Below are positions 33,831 to 46,994 of a DNA stretch of 64,000 nucleotides, piece after piece. A program made the position numbers and the translations under genes. Location of the stretch: the NCBI GenBank assembly GCA_008360975.2, contig CM039179.1, positions 52,985,166 through 53,049,165 on the forward strand. Direction: 5' to 3'. The notes beneath the pieces are model-generated. The model did not search any database, had not been told where the DNA came from, and saw nothing but the letters and a program-made list of their open reading frames with translations. Origin of the DNA: Lichenostomus cassidix. Lineage: Eukaryota > Chordata > Aves > Passeriformes > Meliphagidae. How positions within the stretch are numbered: the stretch's first letter is position 1; every line of letters begins with the position of its first letter.

Positions 33831-36800
33831 CTCTGGTGTAGATTCATGCTCATTCTTCTTGTTTCACTTAAATTTAATCCCTAAATCTTGTTAATTTAAT
33901 ATGCAATCATGTAATCTTTGGATTATTGGCTATGAATCAGATACCTAACTGGGAATCAGCAAAGCTTGCTGAACTTCATAAATCCAAGTTTGTAAAGAGA
34001 CAAAACTTTTACTCTGTAAACATTTTTATTTTTTTTTAAACCAGTAAGTCATCCACTACTATACAACTCAAGCAGAACACCCAATCTTAGTAAAATATGA
34101 AAGCAATCTCCTGTTGCTAGAACAGGTTGCTTCTATTTCAGTTGCTATGGAGCTCTACAAGCAATCAAAGTGCAGACATGAGCAATGACACCCCGCACCT
34201 GACATGTCCCATTGATAGCTGCTGGGGGACCTAAGTCACTGAAACATCTGTACAGGAATGTCATATTGCCACAGAGCCAAACCTTAACCTTCAAGCAAGG
34301 ATTAAAGATAATCTTAAAAAAGTAGTTGCATTGAATTTTCATACTATGGGCAATATACTTTTATGCTTGTAAAGTAAATTTAATAGAGTTCAGTAAAACC
34401 AATCCCAACTCTGCTTGCAGTGTTTTCTCCTCAGTGAGATTTAGTTGCAGAAGGTCAAATATTGCAGAAGAATAAATGATGCAAACATATGTAATGATAC
34501 ACTTTTGTGATAATCATATGATTGGATGTAATTTCACCAAGTTATTGCTGTACTTCCTCATGTTCTTTATATAACAGCAGGTTTCTACTGAAGTTTTCTC
34601 TTTTTCTCAGAAAGTTAAAGATTTTTGTTGTACTTAGCTAGCTGTATATTTTTCTGTTTTCTTTTCTTTTGATGAATCTGTTCTATTTGAAAATTTTCTT
34701 TGACTTTTGCCTAGAAATGTAAGTCAAAATATTGGTAGTAGTTTCTTCTTTTTTACTCATGTATATAGTAGGTATAATATAGATGGCATTTATTTCTTCT
34801 TTCTAGATATGTTGTTGAAATTAGATATAGGTAAAGACTAAATGAAATATGAGCACAGGGAGGATATGCATAATTTGAAAACTAAAAATTAGCTCATAAA
34901 AAGTAGGTTAATAGTGTCACAAAATGGAATAATTTAGTTGTTCCTAAACATGTGCATTATATTTTTACATGTAAAACACATTGCAATTTTGCCATCTTAT
35001 GAGCTTACAGAATTTTTTTGAACGGTGCCTTTCTTCCCTATATCTTATTTATAAACTCCATTTTATCAACTAGTGAATGATTGGAAAACACTCTGACCAA
35101 TAATTTTACAATAGTAATTGTTCAGTAAATTAGATCATTCTCAAAGGTTTTTGGTAAGAATTTAGAGAAAATATCAAAGCTATTTAAGATGGGGAAAAAA
35201 AACTAAACAAAGAAAAATAATTAAGAAGCAAGAGGAGGTATTTTGTAATAATAAAATGTTTTTCATTGAACATTTTCCTTGTAAAGCAAAGCTATTTTTA
35301 TTTTAATTTTATGCAGCAACTCTTTGTGACAACTGTTCTACATTTTCCTCGCATTTTTTATTTCAATAGTTCCTTTTCACCCTGTATTTAATGCCACTCA
35401 GGATAGTAAAATTGAAAAGGAGTTAGGCTGTGGCAAACTAATTTATGTCCCTTTAGGTTTGCCCCATGAGAATGCTCACATAATAACCCAAATCCCCTTG
35501 ATTTAGGTCTTACAGTTTAACTTGTCAATATGTAATTATTGTTCCAAAACAAAACAGATTATTTCTCAGTTTTAATGTGGTTTCAGAATAGAGTGGAAAC
35601 GCCCAAGGCTGGTAAAAGGGTTTGTCCCATTAGTTGTTTCTTAAATAATGACCTCAGGGGACTGGGACTATACTTGTGTTTATCAGTTCAGCTATCTGAA
35701 AGAAGAATCCTGTTCTGATCCCCTAGATGATCTAAAAGGACTGGAACTTTAATTTTGATTATATAATTTTTCAAAAGCAGTGGCACATTTTTTACATACT
35801 TACTGTTTATTGTTCTTTAACAGTTGTTGGAAATATTTTCCCAGGCAGACTGCCTAAATAACTCTCTACAGATAACATTTTTTGTCACACCAAACCATTT
35901 TCTGTTACAGATTGTAATTGATTTTTTAAAAACAGTTTTATGATGGCTTAACATTAGTATGGATTATCAGTAGCAGTGCAATTTTCCTCACAAAGAAAAG
36001 GGGATCAGTTAAGGTAACACCTCTTCTATTAATATATTTTTGGCAACTCAGCAAACAACGTGGACAATGTTCATGCTTTCTCAGTTCCTATTGCTCTGTC
36101 AGCTGTTCATCCTCACCTCCAGTTTGGCAAGTGGAGCTCTTTAATCCCAGCAAAGAGGGATTGCTGAAATGTGTTATTAAAATAGTGAAGTTGTTAAGAG
36201 CTTCTGTTTACTCTACTTTGATGGATGACATGAGTCTGTGGGCCTTCTATTAAACCAGTCTGTTGTAACAAAGGAGAACCACAACAGTGAAAGGCAATTA
36301 CATATGCACATTTTTTCCTTTGCAGTATCTATAGATGCAATTATTATTAGGTTAATTTAAATTCAGCTGGGAAGACTGGTGGCTCAAGGCAACTGTACTC
36401 CCTCCTCCTGTCTCTGCCAACTAAACTACAGCTTTAAATCCTGAGGAATCCAGGAGCTTCTGATAGGTGGAGAATTCCTGCTATTACCCACCAACGTGAA
36501 TACCAATGACAAGCATCAGTCATACACTTCAGAAATCAAGAATGTATGTCATTAAAATTATAATTGTGTCATTGCCATTGCTGAGATTGACTCATGAGAA
36601 GTTGTCTTCAGGCATCTTGACAAGCAACAGCTTCAGCTTGCAAATGGCTGGTTAGCAGAATAAGCTCAAGGACTATCTGTCAGAGCAGGTAGAATGTAAA
36701 GGGAATTGTGCCAGGCATATCCAACCCTGTTCTGACCAATTTTCATTAAAACCAATCAAACCATCATCTTCTAGGTCCATAAATTCACAATTAATAAGTG

Positions 36801-39768
36801 CTGAAGTGTTTCTGGTTTTCATTTCCACATTCTGTTTTACCTGAAAGTCTCATGGTTTTTACCTACCCTACAAAGCCCTGTGATACTGAAATTGGTAGAG
36901 GACAATTTCAGTCCTGCTGCCACTTATATTAAGCAGTAATAATATATAACCAACTAAGGCATTCATTAAATTACAGAGATGACGAGCATCTCCGCTCCTT
37001 TTTAATGGACTAAATCAGCGTGAAGGCAAAAAAATGATATGGTGAATAGTATTAAATAATTGCTTTTACTTAAGGACTAGATTGGTTTTATGTAAGTAAA
37101 AACATTAGAACCAGGACCAAAGATTTTTTTAGTGGCTTTCTACTAATTAAGAGAATTATGCAAACAATTCAGTTTAACCAGATATTGCTGTGTTCTTTGC
37201 TTGAATGGAAAAGCTTTCTATTTATTGATATTCCGTAAGCATTTACTTTTTAAAAATTTCATACTGTGTTTAAGTTGTTGCATTTTTTCCCTGAGCATAC
37301 AGCTCAATAGTTTTCATTTAAACAAACATAATTATATGTGCACTGAAGCCAGAATGATTTCAAGAGTCAAGGAAACAGGAAGGAAAATATCCTTTTTAAT
37401 ATACAAGTCTCATAATAGGTTGGTAAATGTGATTTTTTTTAAAGCAAATGCTTAAGTTTAATAGACAAAGTATAGCAAACACTGCATTGTGTTTTGTTGC
37501 CTTGGTAATAGCTTTATTCCTGCAGCATATCAAAACACGTAGTTTGGTTACTTGGAAGCTATGAAACTTGCCAGGAAGTGCATGATAGTAAATCTTCAGA
37601 TATAAATTATAAATTTGCTTTAATAAAATCTGCTCTACCTCCTTCTCAAGTTCTTTAAAAATACTGCATTTCTGTTTACCTCTTGTACATTTTCTCTATG
37701 TTTGCTACCTTCACTTGCCTAGGTTTTAGAAAGAGATGACATATACTAATATTTTTCTTTCTTTTATTAGGGCTATTTGGAGAAAAATAGACATTTAGAA
37801 TTAAGGTTTATTCCCTCAGTTGTCATCATCTTTCTTGTTTTGTTGCTATTATGGTTTTTAAGCAAACTGACTGTGTCTTAACAATGGCTTCAAATGCAAT
37901 GGTAATACTAATAAATTTTGAAATCTAATATTAGATTGAACAGAACCATACTTCATGGAAATTCTTATTATTTTTGGAGAAGATACAAAGGAAATTTTCA
38001 GAATCTGTGAAGAAAATGTTACCTGAACAGGGTTTTCATCTACAATTTTCAGTCTTTTCAAAGAGGGAATAAGTATTGCTATTCAAATAACTGTTTCATC
38101 ACAATATGGATATTTACGTTAAAGTTTTAGGATTTTTTTTTAAAGAAATAAACTCATAAGAAATTTATATTTCAATGGTATTCTGGATTTAAATATGTTA
38201 TATTTAGTTGGATTAGCTTCTTTTAAAATTCTTAATTTTTGACCAGAAAGCTATCAGACTTTTCTTGTATGGGAGTTCTGAGTTCTTTTGTTCTCAGAAT
38301 TTTAATACTGGCTTGCTAGGGATCTCTACCAGTATCGCCTCTTCCACAATGATCCTTTTCTGGAGTTTGTATCACGCTTTGTGTTTTCATATAATTCCTC
38401 CTGCTGTCTGCTCTCTAAATTACAACAGAAATACATTTTGATTAAGTCACTGATCCATAGTTGTCAGAGTTCTAGAATTGTAGTTTAGATCTTTGTGTTC
38501 TTGCCGTGTGGCAAAAAATGCAAAATATATACGCATAGTTGGTAAAATAAATCCTAATGACCTCTGCTTGATACCATCTTTTACTTTATCTACAGTTCCT
38601 TGGGGCACCAGTAGATATTGAATACCTAATTTGTTTAAGAAATCTAGTAATGTGCACTGCAGTTAATTTATTTGGGAACAATTACTCACAGGGACTTAGA
38701 AGAGACCATTACTACTCCTGTCCTCTTGCTGGGGGGCACACAGAGGGAATGTGAGTGACAGGATGCTTAGTGAGGTGAGAGGTTTCAGGCTGTGCTCAGA
38801 AGTGATCCTCCTCAGAATTCAGAGGCTGCAGAACAGGCACAGAGGCACAACAGCTACTAAGCAACTATTTCTGTCAGTGTTTATCTATTGGAAATGTTTT
38901 ATGAGAGCTGCTTTGGTGAAGGTGATTTTATAGTAGTTCAGGAAGCATTATAAAGTTATATTAATTCCAAGTGCTTCTGTTGACACTGGGTTTTTTTGGG
39001 TTTTTTTGAGAAAAAGCTTGTGCTTTTGCAGTCAAATGTCTGATCTTATGTAGTGTTCTGTTCACCTGGAATTGTCTTTTCTGTAAAATATCTAGATGTT
39101 TGAACCAACCAGAGATTTGATGCCTCTCAGGGTTTTAAAATCTAGATAGTGTGTTTGAACAAAATATAGGTTAATTTTGCTTTCAATTTTATAATTTACA
39201 TAGGAAATTTCCCATTAGATACTAAGAGTGGTTTCTCTACTGCCTTCAGGTATTTTCTGTACCATTGTCTTATTGACAGATTTCTCTGTAATCCTTAACA
39301 CAAAATTAAAATCGACCTGTAAACTGAAACAAGTGTTAAGAGCTCAATTCACCCCTTACTAACAGTATTTTTTTCTCCCTATCCTTTTTTAGGACGCAAA
39401 TACCCCTTCCTAAATACTTCAGTGCAATTATAAAATTCATCAACGTTAGAATGTAAAGATGGGTTACTTTATAATTTAGGTAACCTCTACCCTTACATTT
39501 AACTCAGCAGTAGAGAGAGAGAGAGCTGTTGATTTTCAGCACTGTTATAGGCTTCTGCTTCTGTAAGAGCTGCAATATATAACATTCATAAATTGCAACA
39601 GTATCATCTCTGCTGCCACACCATAACTTCTGTTAAGTACAGCCTGAATTCTTTCAGAAATCTCCCCACACAAATACTGTAGCCCATGATCAAAGTGCCA
39701 TGTAGCTCACTTTTCATATAGCTCTCATTTTATAAGCAGCTTTAAACTGTTGCTTCATTCCTTTAAAA

Positions 39769-40013
39769 CTTCCCTTCCCTTCCCTTCCCTTCCCTTCCCT
39801 TCCCTTCCCTTCCCTTCCCTTCCCTTCCCTTCCCTTCCCTTCCCTTCCCTTCCCTTCCCTTCCCTTCCCTTCCCTCCTTCCTTCCCTTCCTTCCCTTCCC
39901 TTTCCTTCCTTCCTTCCTTCCCTTCCCTTTCCCTTTCCCTTCCCTTCCTTCCTTCCTTCTTCCCTTCCCTTCCTTTCCTTTTCCTTTCCTTCCTTTCCTT
40001 CCCTTCCCTTTTC
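39769..40013 (+). repeat. (CCCTT)n pentanucleotide array, 245-bp pure pyrimidine tract
   Basis: About 21 uninterrupted CCCTT units (39769-39875) are followed by decaying CCTT/CCCTTT variants to 40013, with not a single purine in 245 bases. The minus strand is (AAGGG)n, with G3 runs separated by AA, giving many overlapping quadruplex motifs; the mirror-symmetric pyrimidine strand could also form triplex DNA. Open frames here (LPFPS repeats on +, KGREG repeats on -) are translation of the repeat, not genes. The sense PCDH9 pre-mRNA would carry the C/U strand. Confidence 0.97.
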
Positions 40014-40165
40014 ATTTTTACAGCAGTAGTGGAAGCAAAGATTACAGAGCTAGATGCTTCTTTCCAGTACCACACTCACTGCTTATCATTATGATGGCCC
40101 TGTTTAAGTTCTAGATCTTTCCTGCTCCCTGATTAACCTCTTTATATCCATATTGGTACTCTGCT

Positions 40166-40227
40166 AAAAAAAAACCAACAACAACAACAAAAAAACCAAA
40201 AAAAAAAAAAACACAAAAAAAAAAAAA
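40166..40227 (+). repeat. A-rich tract with (CAA)n
   Basis: A runs and four to five CAA units, with no G and hardly any T over about 60 bases. Confidence 0.85.
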
Positions 40228-41952
40228 GGAAGAATGAGAGAATCATGCCAGGAATTAATAAAAGGGTAATTCAATGCTAGATGCTGCTGTGGAAGCACTG
40301 AAAAGTGAGACAAACCTAGGGTGCAGAGAGATTCGCAAATATAAAATTGTGGCAGTCATTACTGCTTTGCAAAGAATGCTCTCTCAAGAGGAGGTAAGTT
40401 TGTGGCATCCAAGCTTCGGGAATAGGAATGTGGTTGAGCAATTCAGTAGAGGCACGGTTGCCATGGGGAGATGGTGATCTAGCATAGGGACGAGACATAG
40501 GAGTACAGGTTATTTTAAATTGTTTTATTTCTCTAAGAAATTTGATGTAATAGGATAATATTTTGGCTAACGATATGATTTTTGTTTTAGTCTCCATTAA
40601 AATGAAAAACAAATATAAAAAGCTTCCTGCCTGTGGCATTTTTTAATCAGATTAGATATGTGATTTTGAAGTTCTAATAAATATTTGCAAATTTGAATAA
40701 TAATTATAATTTTAAATACTTAAATTTATTTTTCATAGCTCCTTAAAAGAAAAAAAAGACTGTCTTTCAACACATACCGTATATTTATCAGTGGGTGGAT
40801 AACATATTGTGGTTTTACATAGAAAAGTATATAAAATAATGGTCATTTACATTTTGGAGAATATTGGCTTTTAGATCAATGGTTGCTTCCAGTCATGGTG
40901 AAACTTGTGACAGATCCAAGGAAGAGCACCATTAGAGAATAGCTTTTTTTATTATTGTTTTTGATCAGATAATTAACTTATGAAATACTAGCCCATGCAA
41001 CTAGAGAATAAGTGCTTGAGTAAAACCAGATTTTTTTATATAATCCCTGAGATTTATCATTATGCAGTAATACATCTAGTGACTTTCATGCCTTAAAATG
41101 ATAGAGTAAATTATGCGAAAATGACTGTTTAATGAAATCCAGATGGAAGCTTTTTGTCTCATTGGAATTTTCTCCTGTTCCCTCTGCTATGTTACCAAAT
41201 CTTTATAGCAATTTCAATTTACAAAAGATGTTGAGAATACTATGGGGAGTTTAATTCAGTAAACCACCTAAAAAGACCTTATTTTTTCCTGAGGAAAGGG
41301 TCTTTCAATATTTTATGTTTTGTCTTGAGAAAAAAGTTGAGCCTTTAAAACTCACATAAAGTATTTTTAAAAGTTATCTATAGATTCTAAATACTCATTT
41401 TCCCAGTGTAAAATCCTACCCAATTTTTATGTTTTGGTGTGGTTTTTATTTCCTCTCAGCATCTGGGTTTCTCATACAGATAGATGTGTAACGATACGCT
41501 GAACAAAGCAAGGGCTTTCACTGAGTTGCCTGTAATTTGTGTCCATTTATCTCTCAGCCTCAAGTTTTGGATTAAGAACTTTTCCTTGAAAAGTAGTCAT
41601 TTGTTTCCTTCTCCCCCCTCTACTCAGCACTGCTCAGTACCATTTTAAATACATCAAATAACTTATGCAGATAGTCACAAAATTCCTATTATAAATATCC
41701 ACCAGGATTTTGATATTATTAGTGAAAAAGGGAAGTGTTGATACTTTAGTTAGGGCATAGTAGTGCCAGGCTGATAATTAAACTGCATGCTAGTGGAAGA
41801 AGTTACATCAGCTTGAACACTAAGTGCACAAAAAGAAAACCTCAGGTGCTGGCTGTCTTGCCAAATAAGCATTTAAAGAGAAACTGGCCACATTTGTTGA
41901 TACTTTTGTGTTCTCAAATACAGGAATACATCACATTTTTAAGTACATAGTT

Positions 41953-42000
41953 TTGTTTTGTTTGTTTGGGGTTTTTTTGGGTTTTTTTGTCTTTTTTTGG
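41953..42000 (+). repeat. T/G-rich low-complexity tract
   Basis: T runs of five to seven separated by G or GGG, with almost no A or C. Confidence 0.8.
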
Positions 42001-42375
42001 TATGGCATCAGAATTAACACTACTTTAGTAAAGCAATGGGCCACTATAGGGATGAAAGCAAAGACGAATGGTGTGCAGTTGGGTTTGGCCTTTTTTTGCT
42101 TTTTTCCTTTTAAGGAGTTATGTTTTATGTTACTGGGTCTGGTTGCAGTGGATTGAGCAATGATGAAAGGAAGTTCCATCCTCTGTTAGAATTATTATTT
42201 TCTATGTTTCCAAAATCTATGGTATTCCAAGTCCTTTGTTCTGTCTTGCTTCAAGTACTACATAGGAAAAGCAGTGGAGAAATTAACACATTAAGAAAGA
42301 AAAAATCCTCAGGAAGTTTTACTAAAAACATCCAGCAAGATTCACCTCTTCTTGTCATCAGTCCCTAATTTTGTG

Positions 42376-42410
42376 TGGGGGTTTTTTTGTTTGTTTGTTT
42401 GATTTTTTGG
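42376..42410 (+). repeat. G/T-rich run with (GTTT)n
   Basis: GTGTGGGGG followed by T7 and several GTTT units. A short simple repeat. Confidence 0.75.
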
Positions 42411-43791
42411 CAAAGCATTGCTGTCAAGAAGGTACAGAAGATATTCCTTCTATCATAAAGAAGCCCATCATGCTCCTTTGGAAAATTTTTCTAGAATGCC
42501 TGGAACAAAGTTTCACATGGTTTTGAAATATACCTCATTGCAACAGCTTATAGCCTGCAATGAGTCAGAGGATATGACAAACAATAGTAATAATGTGGGC
42601 CCGTTTGGTGTAAAAGCCAAAAAAGATTGATGAAGGAAACAGTGTTTCAAGCTTATGCAGAGAACAGCAGCAGCTCCAGAGGGGCAATGGCTTATTAGAA
42701 CCTCTGTTCCTCTGCTTTTGGTTAAATTGGTTTGAAAAAAATGTTTCAGATATATCCATATGGTGGCTGAGAGTGAAAGAATATTGCACCATATTGTGAG
42801 CAATTGCATAATTCTGCATGATTATAGACAGCTTCACTTTCTAAAATGACCACTTAAATGTTATATTAGCTTAGGTAGTTTAACAAAGCAGCATAAAGCC
42901 AATTACCTAGACCATTGATAGATCCATTGCAGAAGTGTATTCAACAGTATTGGCTATTTTTTCTCAATCTCTCAGACCTACTGAAATTGTCCTCTGTGAG
43001 TTGCTATGGGAGAAACTTCTCTGTCTTGAAGACTCACAAGTTTTTTCTTCAATCAAATTAAACTGTTTTGTGTTCTAATTTATTCCTGTTTGATGGTGTA
43101 TCTTACTGAATAAAGTATACAGAACCTCCCAGGTGTTTAAGAATTAAACATTTCATGTGTACTCACAGATAGATAGACAAAGATAAAACGTTATTGGAAT
43201 CTTAGCAGAAATTTGCATTTACTTCAGGAGAACCTAGATTTCCATTACCACAGGGACGCTGAGAATATGTAGCACAATAAGGCTGCCAAATAGGTGTTTC
43301 CCTAATACTTTTTATTTCCAACACTCTTATTTTTATGTTGTCTTTATGTTAGCTACTTGGAAATAATTTTAACACTAATATTTAAGAGCTTTGATGTATT
43401 CAGGTAGTTCGCTGGTTCAACTGTCTGCCTGCCTACTTACAGAAAAAAGAATTCTTGACTGATTTAATTGGATGTTTGGTCTAAAACTTGTAGTAAGCTG
43501 AACAGAAAACCAAAGCAAGGCATTTACTTACGTTGGTAGTTATTTACCATAAAATACGTAGATGCATATGGGAGTGTTGCACAAAAGGTTGTTTTAGTGT
43601 GTGGAGATCTGTTTTGTTTGGGTTTTCTCCCCGCCGTTTTGGTAATGAAAAGTTTTTACAATATAAATTCTCTCCTGACCTAAATGGAAAATTGGAATGT
43701 TTTTAATAACATAAATTGGCAGTAAAACAGCTGTTCTCATACTGTTTTAACTCATGTTTGAGCTGAATGAAATGCAAAAAATATATTTAGC

Positions 43792-43808
43792 AAAAAAAAA
43801 AAAAAAAA
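43792..43808 (+). repeat. Poly(A) run
   Basis: Seventeen consecutive A bases in AT-rich sequence. Confidence 0.9.
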
Positions 43809-46539
43809 GAAATTAAAACACCAGATTTTTTAATTAGTTATATTAGGGTCTCTTGCTTATTCAACAAAAACTTCATTGTGAAGACCCTTGTGACTGAAAC
43901 AGTGCTAGACACTCAAGGGTAGCAGCCTTTCCCACTTTGCTCCTTGTAAGGATTAGTGTGATAGCAGCATACAATGTGGGGTTTGTTTATATAAGTTAAT
44001 GCTTTGGGACTGTGGCCCTAAACTGATGGGCCAGAGTAATTTTTTGAATGACTATATGTTCATCCAACATTTGGGTGTAGCAGCACTTTTGTTGCAGGAA
44101 TAATTTCACTGTAGTGGATGTTTTCTTCATCCATGTAAAAAAAACCATCCTCTATTTATTTCAGGATGAGGCACTCCAGGGGTTAACTAAACCTCGTTTC
44201 TATGGTGAGAAAAATAATTGGTATTGATTAGCAGTTGGTGCAACATTGCTGGAAGGGCTATTAAAGCCCTAAAGTACAGTACAAAATGATACTGAAAGCA
44301 TCATGTACTCCCTAGACTGTCCTATACTAGCCATTCCTGTGTTTGAGATGTCCTCCTGACTTTGCTTATGATTCTCAGGAGCTTTGTTATACTCAGTGAT
44401 TTCAAATTCTAAAGAACATTTAATTAGTTAAATGGGGGCTAGGGTGAAGGGGAATTACCCAGATGTAGAGGCGGCTGTCTTTCTCCTCAAACAAAATTTG
44501 AGAGCTATTTCATTAAGAAAGGAATCATTAAAGAATTGGATCTTTCAGCTCTATCTTTTATGCAGCTTCACTGTATGCAATAACAAAGTGATGGCAAGGG
44601 ACTGGGAAGTGCATGTTTCTTTCCTGGTGCAGATATTTTATATTCTCGGTCCATGTACCCTCACAGTGAGCCAAGAATACACTGGACTTTGCATAAATCA
44701 TATCGCAGATGATCTACTCATATTTGTCACTTGTATTTTAAGAGAATAGCTTGTCAAGAAATTCTTTAAAATTAAGATAAATATAGAATAGCTCAAGGAA
44801 AATATGTGCTAAAATTAGAACAGAAATTATATATCATGAGCTTAAATCTCTTTTCACTTCAATTGATGCTAATCCATTTTTTCTGTAAATCAAACTGAAA
44901 ATAGTCATCATGGCATTTTCTGACTCTTTCAACAAAAAAACATGTTGTTCAATAAAAACATTAAGCACAGTTAAGTGCTTTAGGGCATTATTTAGACACT
45001 TCTAAATAGTGTGTTTCAACTGTCTTTTGCCTGGGTCTGACTCAAGAGATCCTTCTGTGCTGGCAGGTGATTGTGACAGGTCAAGAATCAATAAAGGAGG
45101 AAACTGGGGGTGGTCTGAGGGTGACATTGCATGGTCCATGCAGAGGTCCCAAAGTAAGATTCCAGTCCTGTAGCTTCTGCACGTGGATTACCTTTGTTTA
45201 GAAAATTTGCAATTGCTAAAAGATAAACTGCATTTTCATTAAAAGGTTTAGTAGTTTGATTTGTTTTTTATTTTAATTCAAGTTCTCTGGTAATAAACTA
45301 TTGTAATCCCCTAGAAATACATTTGTTCCAACCTCAGTAAATTGTTTCCAGGATTTAACAGAAGCAAATGCTAAAACGGACTTTTCTAGCAGAAGCTGAG
45401 CATACAAAGATATGCTGTGGCAAAGCCCCACATTTTTCTTCTGCTATTTCTCTTTAACTTCAGTATATTGTTACCCAGTCTGCATGGAGTGGTTGGGATT
45501 AGAAAAATATGGTCCAACACATACTTTTTACAAATAGATAAAAAATTTAGCAATAGAATGTGCAGCCATGCTATTTATGTTCATATATGTGCATTGTTGC
45601 CCTTAGTAAAAATAGTGCATTTTTCTCATTAGGATGAAACTGGATATCTTTTGTTGATTAGTAATGCTAATATAAAAAAATCTGAAATATTAATTTAGTT
45701 CAAAGGAAATAAAGGAGCTCTATCACAGAATCTTTGCTTAACCTAAATGAACTGTCCTTCAGATTGAAACTTGTAAATGTATTATTTTGGAGATACAGGA
45801 CAGAACACTGAGTTTTCTAGATGAGTGTTACCTCGTAACAAGTACATCACAGAGTAACTGAGTAATTTAATTACTTCTTGAGAGATATCTTGGGAGTCAC
45901 TTGTCTGTGTATTGTAATACAGTACCATGCTTCCAAGATCAACTAGTTCACCTACCCCAAAATTTTAGAGAGATAAACTTTGAAAAAGCCAATCTACAAT
46001 GAAAAGCTCTATCATCTCGAATTAACTCCGTCCAAGTTAGCCATCCATAAGTGAGAAGAAATGAAGCTGTCCATGATGAAACAGACAGTTTCACAAACAC
46101 AGGAATCCAAGTGTTTTGGTGGCTTTGTGAGGATACACTTGAGTTTCAAGTTACTGTATAAAAGTAATAGTGATTTGCAAAACCTTATTCCAAAATTGTG
46201 CTGTGGTTTCTGATTCAACTGGCAAAGCAATGCTTATTCTGTCTCTTGAAGCTATTACTACTGCCTGCTTAGTTTTTCTTCTTGCAAACATACATTTTGT
46301 GGTGACATACCACAATATTTTCATTATCACAATGGTATTACCCTTCGGTTTTAGGATACAAAATGACAAAACATATTCTATGATTGCTGGATAGTCACAG
46401 TCCACTGGGACTAATGTATGAGTAATGCACATAAGGATCTTTTGAAAATACTGAAAGGGAGAGACTGCAATGTTAGTGGTTAGTGGCTTAATCAACTGGC
46501 CATTTGCAAAGACAGGGAATGTTTTGCTGATGATGTGCA

Positions 46540-46994
46540 AGTAACAGCCCAAGTGCAGAGGGCATGAGCACCAGAGGGTGACCAGGAAAACCCAACCTTT
46601 GTTTAGCATGACCTGGCTTTTGAGCCAGGTAAGGGAAGGGGCCAATAAGCAGCTGATCCTGCAAGGTGGGATAGTGCTTTTTATCATGCAGCGTCCTACC
46701 TTACACAGCTCCCCCCAGAGAAGGTATTGGGACATTCACTCATAGGCCTGAGGGTTTTCATCACTTCTGAGAGAACATAACTGGCTTAATGTGAGAGGCT
46801 GATGTGAGAGGCAGCTGTCATGTTTTAGCAGGTGTCATAAATCATCAAAGACCCCCTAAGAGCCTCACAGTGTTGCATCAGACACTGTAAAAACTAACCA
46901 CCCTCAGGGTTATTAATCTGGTCATTCCCACCTGAATCTCAGTGTGTCTTAACCCACTGAACTTTGTTTTTCATGGGCTCTCCAACCCGTGACA
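46540..46994 (-). mobile_element. Possible old LTR, minus strand
   Basis: Read on the minus strand, the block opens TGTCACGGGTTGGAGAGCCC at 46994, a TG-start typical of retroviral LTRs. It is richer in GC than its surroundings and carries a TATA-like GATAAAAAGC near 46680. Its + strand right edge CCCGTGACA supplies the mirrored terminal CA. The left edge is uncertain and I found no target-site duplication. A 194-codon open frame on the minus strand (46151-46735) begins within this block. Confidence 0.4.

Larger units (their letters stand above)
29770..39768 (+). other. Ten kilobases of intron without recognised genes or transposons
   Basis: AT-rich unique sequence. It holds a 16-bp tandem duplication at 33677-33708, T/G-rich runs at 33719-33830, and patches at about 35300-35720 and 36940-37050 that have the dense TAAT/ATTA texture of conserved non-coding elements. 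None of the open frames exceeds about 85 codons or looks protein-like. Confidence 0.6.
40228..46539 (+). other. Intron without recognised genes; homopolymer patches
   Basis: AT-rich sequence with T/G-rich runs at 41953-42000 and 42376-42410 and an A run at 43792-43808. A stretch at 40240-40480 has higher GC content and a GAG/GTAAGT donor-like site at 40394, but no acceptor I can support. No gene is called. Confidence 0.55.

Noticed and set aside
39750..40094. 114-codon + frame (LPFPS repeats) and 106-codon minus frame (KGREG repeats)
   Set aside because: Both are translations of the (CCCTT)n array. A pentanucleotide repeat without stop codons is open in every frame.
42513..42837. Overlapping 90- and 98-codon minus-strand frames
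   Set aside because: Two overlapping frames of similar length with no domain. Chance in AT-rich DNA.
44432..44749. 105-codon + open frame
   Set aside because: No recognisable domain, no splice context and no compositional shift. Consistent with a chance frame.
46600..46625. Short hairpin ACCTGGCT-TTTG-AGCCAGGT as a possible microRNA stem
   Set aside because: Eight base pairs is too short for a microRNA precursor, and no extended stem is visible.
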